DNA of 64,000 bases from PALSA-612 sp963846915 (GTDB taxonomy: Bacteria; Actinomycetota; Thermoleophilia; Gaiellales; Gaiellaceae), in the NCBI GenBank assembly GCA_963846915.1, contig CAWJXV010000006.1, positions 124,001 to 188,000 of the forward strand, given 5' to 3'. The notes below the pieces were generated by a model. The model was not told where the DNA came from, did no database searches, and saw only the letters and a program-made list of their open reading frames with translations. The position numbers and the translations under genes are program-made. Position 1 is the first letter of the stretch, and each line of letters opens with the position of its first letter. Of the stretch, positions 48,518-57,326 are shown piece by piece.

Positions 48518-49969
48518 CTAGCCGGAGGTGGAGGGGACGATCAGCGGATCGCTCTGCAGCCGCGCCGGCGGCCCGGTGTTGATCGGCGCGGTCAGCCGTA
48601 CGGTGAACCGGTACGGCCCGGGCGCGACGTGGCGGGCCGGGAACTTCACGAGCGTCGGTACGCCGGCCTGGAGATGCGCGCTGACCGCGAGCGTCGTCGA
48701 GACCGCGGGGAGCTTCGCGAGGCGCGCGTAGACGTTGCAGTCGATGTCGCAGGTGACCTTGAGCGTCAGCGGCACCTTGGCCAGCGCCTTGCCGGACGGG
48801 TAGGCGATCCTCGCCTGCGGCGTGAGCTGCAGCCCGGGGCAGCGGGTGATGACGCCGCCCGTGACGTCGCGCATCGCCTTGCGCACCGCCGGCAGGCTCG
48901 TCTTCGCGGTTCCGTCCGCGTAGTACACCCCCGACTGCCAGGCAGACAGGGCCGGCTCGTCGAAGGCGTGGAAGAGGAAGAACGACTTGACGTTCGGCTG
49001 GCAGAAGGCGAGTGCGAGGGCGTCGTGGTAGTACGCCGCCTGCGTCGGCTCGTCCACCGGCTTCGTCGTGACAGGCTCGGTGCCGGTGTAGAGCGACGCC
49101 TTGCCGGCGGGGACCTTGCTCTCGACGCCGAACTCGCCGTACACGATCGGCAGCGTCGAGCCGGGCTGCGCCGTGCCGTCGAAGCCCGCCAGCGCCGCCG
49201 TCAGCTTGCCGTAGTCGGCGACCGCGATCGTCGACGTCCTCGGATGCTGGAACGACGGCGGTAGGCTCGAGTTGTCCTCGTAGGCGTGCATGTCGAACGA
49301 GTCCATGATCGGCAGCGCCCGCCCAGTCGCCTTGTAGGCGGCGACGAGGTCGTTGACGAAGGTGGTGGGGGAGTGCGTGTCCTTGCCGGTGCCGGGCCTG
49401 TCACCGCCGCGCGGCGCCAGCGCTCCGCCGATCACGTCGCTCGCCGGCGCCACCGCCTTGACGGCGTCGTACGTGCGCGCGAGCAGCGATTCGTACGCGG
49501 CGGCGGCGGCGTCGCTGCCGTCGAGCGCGAACTGCGGCAGCCAGAAGCGGTTGTTGTTCGGCTCGTTGCCGACGATCACGTCCTGCACTGACGGGTAGCG
49601 GCGCACGATCGAGGCCGTGAACGCGGCGAAGTTCCCTTGCTCGGCGTCGCTGAGCGGCGTCGTCTTGTTGCCGGCGTTCAGCGCAGCGACGTACACCTTG
49701 AAGCCGTCGAGCTTCGCCGCGCCGGTGACCGCCGCGAGCCGCTGCTGCTCGGCGGCCGTCGGGGCACGCAGCCCGGGCGACCACACCTCGTTGATGCGCA
49801 CGGCGTCGAATCCGGCCAGCTTGAGCAGGTCGAGCTTGGCCTTTGCGGCCGGCACGTTGTCCGCCTGCACCGCGTCCTCGGCCGCACCGACGATCATCGC
49901 CGGCCCGCCGGCGTGCGCGGGAGCGGCCCATGCGGCGATCACGATCGCGAGGACGAGAAAGCGCCGCAT
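48518..49969 (-). CDS. Secreted glycoside hydrolase-like protein
   Basis: 483-aa exported protein, ATG 49969, signal peptide MRRFLVLAIVIAAWAAPAHA. The TIM barrel shows the GH-A pattern: VRINEVWSPGL, the acid/base Glu in VIVGNEPNNNRFW, and the likely nucleophile Glu in LPIVYGEFGVES. The C-terminal 110 residues are a beta-sandwich. Same design as the protein at 44260 but clearly divergent. The reading frame extends to 50122 but that extension overlaps uvrC and is rejected. Confidence 0.8.
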   Translation of the reverse strand: MRRFLVLAIVIAAWAAPAHAGGPAMIVGAAEDAVQADNVPAAKAKLDLLKLAGFDAVRINEVWSPGLRAPTAAEQQRLAAVTGAAKLDGFKVYVAALNAGNKTTPLSDAEQGNFAAFTASIVRRYPSVQDVIVGNEPNNNRFWLPQFALDGSDAAAAAYESLLARTYDAVKAVAPASDVIGGALAPRGGDRPGTGKDTHSPTTFVNDLVAAYKATGRALPIMDSFDMHAYEDNSSLPPSFQHPRTSTIAVADYGKLTAALAGFDGTAQPGSTLPIVYGEFGVESKVPAGKASLYTGTEPVTTKPVDEPTQAAYYHDALALAFCQPNVKSFFLFHAFDEPALSAWQSGVYYADGTAKTSLPAVRKAMRDVTGGVITRCPGLQLTPQARIAYPSGKALAKVPLTLKVTCDIDCNVYARLAKLPAVSTTLAVSAHLQAGVPTLVKFPARHVAPGPYRFTVRLTAPINTGPPARLQSDPLIVPSTSG

Positions 49970-50004
49970 GGCGGCCAACGTAGCCATGGCTATGTTAGGA
50001 CGGA

Positions 50005-51858
50005 GTGAATTCACGGCTCGAAGCCCAGCTAAAGGCGCTGCCCGCCAGGCCGGGCGTCTACGTGTTTCGCGACGAGGGCGGCTCCGTCCTCTACATCGGC
50101 AAGGCGAAGTCACTCCGCTCACGCGTCCGCAGCTACTTCCAGAAGAGCCGCGACGCGAGGCTGGGGACGACGCAGCTCGTCGACCGGGTCGCGGACCTCG
50201 AGACGATCGTGACGGGCACCGAGGTCGAAGCGCTCCACCTCGAGCAGAACCTGGTCAAGCGCCACCGGCCCCCGTTCAACGTCCGGCTCCGCGACGACAA
50301 GTCGTTCCCGTACATCGCCGTCACCGTCGAGGACGAGTACCCGCGCGTGATGTTCACGCGGGAGCGGCACCGGCGCGGCGTCGTGTACTTCGGCCCGTTC
50401 GCAAACGCCAAAAAGGTGCGCGAGACCCTCGACGTCCTCAACCGCGTCTTCAAGTTCCGGCCGTGCGAAGGCCCGAAGCCGGGCCGGCACTCGGGCATCC
50501 CCTGCCTCGACTACCACATCGATCGGTGCTTGGCACCGTGCGTCGGCTACGTGTCCGAGGCCGACTACGGTGCCGTGATCGACGGCGTGATCGGCTTCCT
50601 GAGCGGCGACACACGGACGATCGTCCGCGAGCTGGAGGCCCAGATGCAGGCGGCCGCCGCCGGCGAGCGGTTCGAGGACGCCGCACGCTACCGCAACCGC
50701 CTGTTCTCGATCCGCCACCTCGCCGAGCGGCAGGCGGCCGACCGGCGCACCGTAGGCTCGGTCGACGTCGTCGGGCTCGCCGCGGACGGGAACGCGGCGA
50801 CGGTGCAGGTCTTTCCGCTCCGGGACGGCAAGCTGATCGACCGCTACAGCTTCCACCTCGACAACGTGGCCGGGCAGGAGCCGGCGACGCTGATCGAGAC
50901 GTTCTGCCTCGAGTACTACGGCTCGTCCCCGAGCGTGCCGCCCGAGATCCTCGTGCCGGAAGCCGCGGGAGACACGACCGCCCTGGCCGGGTTTCTCTCC
51001 GACAAGCGAGGGGCGCGGGTCGTCGTCCGGACGCCCGAGCGCGGCGAGAAGCGCCGCCTGCTCGAGCTCGCCGAGCAGAACGCCCGCCTCGCGCTCGAAT
51101 CCGCGACGCTCGCCTCCGAGCAGCGACGGGCCCGTCGCGTCCAGGCGCTCGAGGAGCTCCGCGAGGCGCTGAACCTGGAGAGCCTGCCGATCCGGATCGA
51201 GTGCTTCGACGTCTCGACGATCCAGGGCTCGGCCACCGTCGCGTCGATGGTCGTGTTCGAGGACGCGACACCGAAGAAGGCGCACTACCGCAAGTTCTCG
51301 GTGCGCACCCTCGACGGGCAGGACGACTTCGCCGCGATGGCCGAGGTGATCGGGCGGCGCTTCGCGCGCGCGGGCGGCTCGCCCACGGACGCGGACTACG
51401 ACGAGGGGTTCGCAGCCGTGCCGAATCTCGTCGTCGTCGACGGCGGCCGCGGCCAGCTGTCGGCGGCGCTCGACGCCATGCACCGCTTCGATCTCGCCCG
51501 TGTCGCCGTGATCGCCCTGGCCAAGCGGGAGGAGGAGGTGTTCGTCCCGGGATCAGCGCGCCCGGTGCGGCTCGACCACTCCTCGGCCGGACTGCAGCTC
51601 CTGCAGCGCCTCCGCGACGAGGCGCACAGGTTCGCGCTCGGCTACCACCGCGTCCGCCGAAGCGCGGAGGCGCGCGAGTCGATCTTCGACGGCCTCACCG
51701 GCGTCGGCCCCGCCAGGCGGCGCGCATTGATCCAGCATTTCGGCTCGGCCGAGCGCTTCCTCTCCGCGTCTCAGGAGGAGCTCGAGGGCGTCCCCGGCAT
51801 CCCGCAGAAGACCGCCCGCGCGATCTACGCCCAATTGCACAAGGCCGGACGGGCCTAG
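50005..51858 (+). CDS. uvrC: Excinuclease ABC subunit C
   Basis: 617-aa UvrC, the dual-incision nuclease of nucleotide excision repair. GIY-YIG domain RPGVYVFRDEGGSVLYIGKA at about residues 15-34, cysteine-containing LDYHIDRCLAPCVGYV, UvrB-binding helices FEDAARYRNRLFSI near 226, the RNase H-like endonuclease domain (RIECFDVSTIQG, then VVVDGGRGQL) and a C-terminal tandem helix-hairpin-helix (DGLTGVGPARRRAL, then EGVPGIPQKTARAI). GTG 50005 follows TATGTT (49991-49996) by 8 nt. Confidence 0.95.
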   Translation: MNSRLEAQLKALPARPGVYVFRDEGGSVLYIGKAKSLRSRVRSYFQKSRDARLGTTQLVDRVADLETIVTGTEVEALHLEQNLVKRHRPPFNVRLRDDKSFPYIAVTVEDEYPRVMFTRERHRRGVVYFGPFANAKKVRETLDVLNRVFKFRPCEGPKPGRHSGIPCLDYHIDRCLAPCVGYVSEADYGAVIDGVIGFLSGDTRTIVRELEAQMQAAAAGERFEDAARYRNRLFSIRHLAERQAADRRTVGSVDVVGLAADGNAATVQVFPLRDGKLIDRYSFHLDNVAGQEPATLIETFCLEYYGSSPSVPPEILVPEAAGDTTALAGFLSDKRGARVVVRTPERGEKRRLLELAEQNARLALESATLASEQRRARRVQALEELREALNLESLPIRIECFDVSTIQGSATVASMVVFEDATPKKAHYRKFSVRTLDGQDDFAAMAEVIGRRFARAGGSPTDADYDEGFAAVPNLVVVDGGRGQLSAALDAMHRFDLARVAVIALAKREEEVFVPGSARPVRLDHSSAGLQLLQRLRDEAHRFALGYHRVRRSAEARESIFDGLTGVGPARRRALIQHFGSAERFLSASQEELEGVPGIPQKTARAIYAQLHKAGRA

Positions 51859-51881
51859 CCGGCCGAGCCTAGGATTGACCG

Positions 51882-52571
51882 GTGCGCCGACTCGTCTCAG
51901 TCCTCCTCGCGTTGCCCCTGGTCCTCGGTGCCTGCGGCGGCAGCGGCGGCCACAAGACGACACCGTCGACGACGACTGCGGCGGCCGACCCGGGCAAAGC
52001 GGCGGTCGTCGCGCTCATCCAGGCGGCGGTGCACGACAATCGCAAGGCGCTCTGGAACCTCCTCTCCAAGCCGTCGCAGAAGCGGCTCGGACCGACGTAT
52101 GCGGATTTCGCGTCGGGGTCGGCGACCGCGATCGAGAAGGCGCTCGAGCCGTTCGAGAACAAGGATCTGAGGCCGTTCATCTCCCAGAGCGTGTCGGAGC
52201 AGTTCGGTCTCGTCGCCGTTCGCAGCGGCACCAAGGCGCTCGCGTTCCCGATCCGGCACGAGAACGGCGCCTGGAAGGTGGAGACGCCGGGGCCGATCCA
52301 GTTCCAGATCCTCGGTCCGCAGCCGGGCTCGAGCGGGCCGGTGGCCCAGGTCGCCGTCGAGATCAAGTCGCCGGGCGTGATCGACGACGCGATCCTCTTC
52401 GTCGACGGCAAGGCCGTGGCGCCGAACGTCACGCCGAAGCCCGGTGACGCGACCGCCTTCGCCAACCTGAGCAAGGCGCTCCCGCCGGGAACGCACATCG
52501 CGGTCGCCTACGCGCAGGAGGGCAACGACGCCGGCGCCGAGGCGTGGTCGTTCACGGCGACAAAGCCGTAG
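51882..52571 (+). CDS. Putative lipoprotein
   Basis: 229-aa exported protein with lipobox LVLGACGG (Cys near residue 18), a Thr-rich linker, then a helical region (AVVALIQAAVHDNRKALWNL) and two beta-rich parts. The central domain resembles the NTF2-like or DUF-type domains often found in actinobacterial lipoproteins. Function unknown. TAGGAT (51870-51875) is 6 nt before the GTG start, 23 nt after uvrC. Confidence 0.65.
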   Translation: MRRLVSVLLALPLVLGACGGSGGHKTTPSTTTAAADPGKAAVVALIQAAVHDNRKALWNLLSKPSQKRLGPTYADFASGSATAIEKALEPFENKDLRPFISQSVSEQFGLVAVRSGTKALAFPIRHENGAWKVETPGPIQFQILGPQPGSSGPVAQVAVEIKSPGVIDDAILFVDGKAVAPNVTPKPGDATAFANLSKALPPGTHIAVAYAQEGNDAGAEAWSFTATKP

Positions 52572-52580
52572 ACGGGCTCG

Positions 52581-52649
52581 TCAGACGTGCGACGGCACGA
52601 CCAGCACGATCAGTGCCAGCGATGAGAAGGCGACGACGAGGAAGCGCAT
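52581..52649 (-). CDS. Possible tiny membrane peptide
   Basis: 22 codons from ATG 52649: an almost wholly hydrophobic peptide (RFLVVAFSSLALIVLVV). A GAGGA precedes the ATG closely. Single-helix peptides of this size exist, but there is no independent support. Confidence 0.25.
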   Translation of the reverse strand: MRFLVVAFSSLALIVLVVPSHV

Positions 52650-52827
52650 GTCCTCGAAGGTATCGACACGTTCTGAACGTCCCGTGAGACCCGGGTAAGG
52701 GTTCGCTAAGCCGCTTCGGCCTCCGTCACCGTGCTGGTACCCGCCTGCAATCGGGCGTTGACACCGTAGACGCCTCTCCCCGGGGACGCGACCATCGTCG
52801 ACGCCCAGCACGCGGAAAGGAGGCACA

Positions 52828-53058
52828 GTGAACCGAGATCGCGTTGCAGCAGCTGCGGCAGCGGCGTTCATCGCCAGTACGGTGCTCGGGGCCGTTGTCG
52901 GTGTCAGAACGACCCACGGGACCTCCACGTGGACGATCCTTGCGGGAAGCGGTGCATATGCCGGCCTCCGCGGGCAGGGCGGGGGCGTCACGGTCATCAG
53001 CCCGTCCGAGACGGAGAACTCGGTCTACGACGGGGTGGTCAGGCGCGTTCTGCCGTGA
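52828..53058 (+). CDS. Small exported protein with GAYAGLRGQG motif
   Basis: 76-aa protein with a strong AAAGGAGG site before GTG 52828. An N-terminal hydrophobic helix (VAAAAAAAFIASTVLGAVVG) is followed by a beta segment containing SGAYAGLRGQGGG. This motif occurs in secreted beta-barrel proteins of actinobacteria related to allene-oxide-cyclase-like/DUF3224 barrels; here only a fragment of that length is present. Possibly a truncated relative. Function unknown. Confidence 0.5.
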   Translation: MNRDRVAAAAAAAFIASTVLGAVVGVRTTHGTSTWTILAGSGAYAGLRGQGGGVTVISPSETENSVYDGVVRRVLP

Positions 53059-53070
53059 CGGGGTGATCGG

Positions 53071-54732
53071 TCAAGCCGAGCCGCCCGAGTGGCCGGGCGT
53101 GTCGTCCGGTGCGAGGAACGGGTAGCGGTAGTCGGTCGGCGGCACGAACGTCTCCTTGATCGTGCGTGGGCTGACCCAGCGGATCAGGTTCCACATCGAG
53201 CCGGCCTTGTCGTTCGTGCCCGACGCCCTCGCGCCGCCGAACGGCTGCTGGCCGACGACCGCGCCGGTCGGCTTGTCGTTGACGTAGAAGTTGCCCGCCG
53301 CGTACTGGAGCCTGTCGGCAGCGGCGTCGATGGCCGCACGGTCGCGCGCGAAGACGGCACCGGTCAGCCCGTACGGGGAGGTCGAGTCGACGAGCGCGAG
53401 CGTCTCGTCCCACTCCTTGTCGGGATAGACGTAGGCGGTGACGATCGGCCCGAACAGCTCCTCGCGCAGCAGCCTGTCGCCGGGATCCGACGTCTCGATC
53501 ACGGTCGGCCGGACGAAGAAGCCCTCGCTGTCGTCGGCCGTGCCGCCCGCGACGACAGTACGTCCGTTCGACCGCGCCTCGTCGAGTGCCTCCTTGTGCG
53601 TCGCGAACGCGCTCGCGTCGATGACGGCACCCATGAAGTTCTCGAAGTCGGTCACGTCGCCGACCTTCAGCTCGGAGACCCGATCGGCGAGCTCGTCGCG
53701 CATCTCGCCCCAGAGCGACTCCGGGATGTAGATGCGCGAGGCCGCCGAGCACTTCTGACCCTGGTACTCGAACGATCCGCGAACGACCGCGGTCACGACA
53801 GCGTCCGCGTCGGCGGAGGGATGCGCGACGATGAAGTCCTTGCCGCCGGTCTCCCCGACGATGCGCGGGTAGCTCCGGTAGCGGTCGATGCCCTGGCCGA
53901 TCGTCGCCCACATCCCGTTGAAGACGCCCGTCGACCCGGTGAAGTGCACTCCGGCGAGGTCGGGGCTGGCGAGTGCCGGGTCGCCGATCGCGGCGCCGTG
54001 CCCGTAGACGAGATTGATGACGCCGTCGGGAAGGCCGGCCGCCTGCAGGATCCGCATGACGAAGTGGGCCGAGTACGCGGCGGTCGAGGCAGGCTTCCAG
54101 ATCACCGTGTTGCCCATCAACGCCGGGCTGACCGAGAGATTGCCGCCGATGGCCGTGAAGTTGAACGGCGTGACGGCGAACACGAAGCCTTCGAGCGGCC
54201 GGTACTCCATCCGGTTCCAGACGCCCGCGGACGAGGTGGGCTGCTCCTCGTAGATGCGCTTCATGTAGTGCACGTTGAAGCGCCAGAAGTCGACGAGCTC
54301 GGCGGCGGCGTCGATCTCGGCCTGGTGCGCCGTCTTCGACTGGCCCAGCATCGTCGCCGCGACGAGGGTCGAGCGCCACGGGCCGGCGAGGAGGTCGGCG
54401 GCGCGAAGGAAGATCGACGCGCGCTCTTCCCAGGGCGTGCGCGACCAGTCGTGCCAGGCGTCGGCCGCGGCCCTGATCGACTGCTCGACTTCGGGCCCGG
54501 CGCCCTCGTGGACGTCGGCCAGGACATGGCTCTTTCGGTGCGGCATCACGGCCTCGAACGTCTTGCCGGTACGTACCTCGTCGCCGCCGATCACACACGG
54601 GATCTCGAGGCGCTCGGCCTGCATCTCGGTCAGCCGCTCCCGGAGCTCGGCCCGCTCGGGCGTGCCCGGCGCATACGACCGGACGAGCTCGTTCTCGGCC
54701 GGCGGCAGCTGGGCGATCCCGTGTGCACTCAC
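53071..54732 (-). CDS. pruA: 1-pyrroline-5-carboxylate dehydrogenase
   Basis: 553-aa aldehyde dehydrogenase that converts glutamate semialdehyde/pyrroline-5-carboxylate to glutamate in proline catabolism. The catalytic Cys is in YQGQKCSAASR, the general-base Glu region is RIVGETGGKDF, and NAD binding involves VTPFNFTAIGGNL. The ANEL-like N terminus (AHGIAQLPPAENELVRSY) and length match the monofunctional PruA family. GTG 54732 is chosen for this N terminus. No proline dehydrogenase gene is adjacent. Confidence 0.93.
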   Translation of the reverse strand: MSAHGIAQLPPAENELVRSYAPGTPERAELRERLTEMQAERLEIPCVIGGDEVRTGKTFEAVMPHRKSHVLADVHEGAGPEVEQSIRAAADAWHDWSRTPWEERASIFLRAADLLAGPWRSTLVAATMLGQSKTAHQAEIDAAAELVDFWRFNVHYMKRIYEEQPTSSAGVWNRMEYRPLEGFVFAVTPFNFTAIGGNLSVSPALMGNTVIWKPASTAAYSAHFVMRILQAAGLPDGVINLVYGHGAAIGDPALASPDLAGVHFTGSTGVFNGMWATIGQGIDRYRSYPRIVGETGGKDFIVAHPSADADAVVTAVVRGSFEYQGQKCSAASRIYIPESLWGEMRDELADRVSELKVGDVTDFENFMGAVIDASAFATHKEALDEARSNGRTVVAGGTADDSEGFFVRPTVIETSDPGDRLLREELFGPIVTAYVYPDKEWDETLALVDSTSPYGLTGAVFARDRAAIDAAADRLQYAAGNFYVNDKPTGAVVGQQPFGGARASGTNDKAGSMWNLIRWVSPRTIKETFVPPTDYRYPFLAPDDTPGHSGGSA

Positions 54733-54793
54733 GGCGGCGATTCTAGTCTCGCGCGCCGCGCCGCGGCTCGGGCCGCTTCTAGGATGGGCCGCC

Positions 54794-55342
54794 GTGGCTG
54801 TCAACGAGGTCGCCTACGACGTCGACGGCTGGGGAACCGGCACCGTCTGGTTCGCCGACCGGGTGATGGTCTGGCACGAGCTGCCCCACCCTCCAAACGA
54901 CTCCTCGTCGCTCGGGGCACCCCAGCCCACCACCCGCTGCGAGTCTATCGTGATAAACCGCACAAGTGTGGGCTCTGACAGTGACAAAAGCGTCACATTC
55001 GATCCACGGGTCGTCGGGCGGCTCGGCCGCTACTTTGACGGGGAGGCAGTGGGGTTCGAGGACGTCGAGATCGACCTGGACTGGTGCACGGCGTTTCAGC
55101 GGTCGGTTGCCGACACGCTCCGTGGAGTGCCCTACGGTGAGGTCGTGACCTACGGCGAGTTGGCGGCGCTCGCCGGGTACCCGAACGCCCAGCGCGCGGC
55201 CGGCAGCTTCTGTGCACACAACCGGCTGCCGCTCGTCATCCCCTGCCACCGCGTCGTCTCCGCCGGCGGGCTCGGGTCGTACGGGTCGCTCGGCGAGGGT
55301 TACAAGCGACGGCTGCTCGCGCTCGAAGGCGTCCGCTTCTAG
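54794..55342 (+). CDS. ogt: Methylated-DNA-protein cysteine methyltransferase
   Basis: 182-aa O6-alkylguanine-DNA alkyltransferase. The acceptor is Cys151 in VIPCHRVVSAGG; the recognition helix is in QRAAGSFCAHNRLP. The N-terminal domain is unusual and only loosely conserved. TAGGAT (54780-54785) lies 8 nt before GTG 54794. It directly precedes whiA, 4 nt away, and so probably shares its transcript. Confidence 0.88.
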   Translation: MAVNEVAYDVDGWGTGTVWFADRVMVWHELPHPPNDSSSLGAPQPTTRCESIVINRTSVGSDSDKSVTFDPRVVGRLGRYFDGEAVGFEDVEIDLDWCTAFQRSVADTLRGVPYGEVVTYGELAALAGYPNAQRAAGSFCAHNRLPLVIPCHRVVSAGGLGSYGSLGEGYKRRLLALEGVRF

Positions 55343-55346
55343 AGCC

Positions 55347-56267
55347 GTGTGGAGCTCGGAGGAGATCCGGGACGAGCTGGCGCGGGTCGCTCCCGCGCGC
55401 CGCTGCGACCGGCTGGCCGAGCTCTCGGCGCTCGCGCACACGGCAGGGAGCCTGCACCTGCGCGGGCACGGAGAGATCGCCTTCCACCTGGACGTCGCAA
55501 GTTCCTCCGTCGCACGGCGCGCGTTTCGGCTGCTGCGCGAACTGGGCGTCGAGTCGGAGATCCGCACCTACCGCCAGCGGGCGTTCGACCGGCCCACCCG
55601 CTACCAGCTCCACGTGGCCGATTCGGCCGAGGCGCGAACGGTTCTGGCCGAGGCGGGCATCGTCTCGCGCGGAGGAGCACCGCTTCGACGGCCGCCCAAG
55701 CGAGTCGTCGGGCGGGAGTGCTGCCGCTCCGCCTATATCCGGGGCGCGCTCCTCGGGGCCGGGTCGGTGAGCGGACCGCGCGCGCCGCACCTGGAGATTC
55801 GCTGCGCGTCGGTGGAGGCCGCCGGGTTGCTCGTCCGCCTCGCCGCGCTCGACGACGTCATCCTCCGCGCGCGTGACCGCGGCCGCTACGCCGTCGCGTA
55901 CGCCAAGGGTGCGGACGCGATCGCGGAGACGCTCGCTCTGGCAGGCGCGAGTGACGCCGCGCTGCTCGTGGACGAGCACGCCGTCGTCGGCGCGGCTCGC
56001 GCGCACGCCAACCGGCTCACGAACGCCGACCAGGCGAACCTCGTCCGTGCGAGCCGTGCGGCGCACGCGCAGTTGCGCGCGGTGCGGCGGCTCGCCGAGA
56101 GCGGTCGCCTCGAGACGCTGTCTGCGCCGCTCCGCGAGATCGCCGACCTGCGCGTCCGTCACCCGTCACTGTCGATGCGCGAGCTGGCCGCCAAGTGCCG
56201 CCCTCCGGCGACCAAGGCGTCGGCCCACCGGCGCCTCGCGCGGCTGCAGCGGCTCGCAGAGCTCTAG
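55347..56267 (+). CDS. whiA: WhiA-family DNA-binding protein
   Basis: 306-aa WhiA. The N-terminal two thirds is a LAGLIDADG-homing-endonuclease-like fold without nuclease residues, with the family segments CCRSAYIRGALLGAGSV and FHLDVASSSVARRAFRLL. The C-terminal HTH contains NADQANLVRASRAAHAQL and LREIADLRVRHPSLSMREL. WhiA controls sporulation or cell division in actinobacteria. Encoded just before gap-pgk-tpi as usual, but the customary rapZ and yvcK genes between uvrC and whiA are absent. GTG 55347 lies 4 nt after ogt. Confidence 0.92.
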   Translation: MWSSEEIRDELARVAPARRCDRLAELSALAHTAGSLHLRGHGEIAFHLDVASSSVARRAFRLLRELGVESEIRTYRQRAFDRPTRYQLHVADSAEARTVLAEAGIVSRGGAPLRRPPKRVVGRECCRSAYIRGALLGAGSVSGPRAPHLEIRCASVEAAGLLVRLAALDDVILRARDRGRYAVAYAKGADAIAETLALAGASDAALLVDEHAVVGAARAHANRLTNADQANLVRASRAAHAQLRAVRRLAESGRLETLSAPLREIADLRVRHPSLSMRELAAKCRPPATKASAHRRLARLQRLAEL

Positions 56268-56308
56268 CACTAGACTCGTCCGCGGAATCGAACCGGGGAG
56301 ACTGAGGG

Positions 56309-57322
56309 ATGGCATTGCGAGTTGGCATCAACGGCTTCGGGCGCATCGGGCGGAACTTCCTGCGCGCCCACCTGGCGCGCGGCGGCGACTTCGAGGTCGT
56401 GGCCGTGAACGACCTGGCCGATCCGGACGTGCTGGCGCACCTGCTGCGCTACGACTCGACGCACGGTCGGCTCGAGGACGTCCAGTCGAGCGGCGACCAG
56501 ATCACGGCTGGCGGAACGAGCTTCCAGGTGCTCGCCGAGCGCGACCCGTCGTCGCTCCCGTGGAAGGACCTCGGCGTCGACGTCGTGGTCGAGTCCACAG
56601 GGCTCTTCACCTCCCGCGAGGGCGCCGAGCAGCATCTCGCCGCCGGCGCGAAAAAGGTGCTCATCTCGGCTCCGGCCACGGATCCGGACATCACGATCGT
56701 GCTCGGCGTGAACGACGACACGTACGACCGGGAGCGCCATCACCTCGTCAGCAACGCCTCCTGCACGACCAACTGCGTCGGACCGATGGCGAAGCTCCTA
56801 CTCGACACCTTCGGAATCGAGTCCGGCTTCATGACGACGATCCACGCCTACACGACCGAGCAGCAACTCCAGGACCAGGTGTCCTTCACGCGGAAGGGCA
56901 AGCCCGACCTGCGGCGCATGCGCTCGGCCCCCGTGAACATCATCCCGGCCTCGACCGGCGCTGCGCGCGCGATCGGCGAGGTGATCCCCGAGCTGAAGGG
57001 CAAGCTCGACGGCATGGCGATGCGCGTGCCGGTGCCGGACGGTTCGGTCACCGACCTCGTCTGCTTGCTCGGCCGTGCCGCGACGGTGGACGAGGTCAAC
57101 GACGCGTTTCGCACCGCCGCCGAGTCGGCTCACTGGCAGGGCGTGTTGAAGTACACCGAGGACCCGATCGTGTCGTCCGACATCGTCGGCGACCCGCACT
57201 CCTGCATCCTCGACGGGCTGTCGACGATGGCGCATGGGAACCTGGTCAAGGTGATCGGCTGGTACGACAACGAGTGGGGCTACAGCTGCCGGCTGGTCGA
57301 CCTGGCCGGGAAGCTCCTCTGA
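56309..57322 (+). CDS. gap: Glyceraldehyde-3-phosphate dehydrogenase
   Basis: 337-aa glycolytic GAPDH. N-terminal NAD motif VGINGFGRIGRNFLRA; catalytic Cys in SNASCTTNCVGP; His in the TIHAYTTEQQ region; C-terminal WYDNEWGYSCR. Opens the whiA-downstream glycolysis operon gap-pgk-(membrane protein)-tpiA-gpmI. TAGACT at 56272-56277 may be a -10, and GGGGAG precedes the ATG. pgk begins 4 nt after its stop. Confidence 0.97.
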   Translation: MALRVGINGFGRIGRNFLRAHLARGGDFEVVAVNDLADPDVLAHLLRYDSTHGRLEDVQSSGDQITAGGTSFQVLAERDPSSLPWKDLGVDVVVESTGLFTSREGAEQHLAAGAKKVLISAPATDPDITIVLGVNDDTYDRERHHLVSNASCTTNCVGPMAKLLLDTFGIESGFMTTIHAYTTEQQLQDQVSFTRKGKPDLRRMRSAPVNIIPASTGAARAIGEVIPELKGKLDGMAMRVPVPDGSVTDLVCLLGRAATVDEVNDAFRTAAESAHWQGVLKYTEDPIVSSDIVGDPHSCILDGLSTMAHGNLVKVIGWYDNEWGYSCRLVDLAGKLL

Positions 57323-57326
57323 CGCC

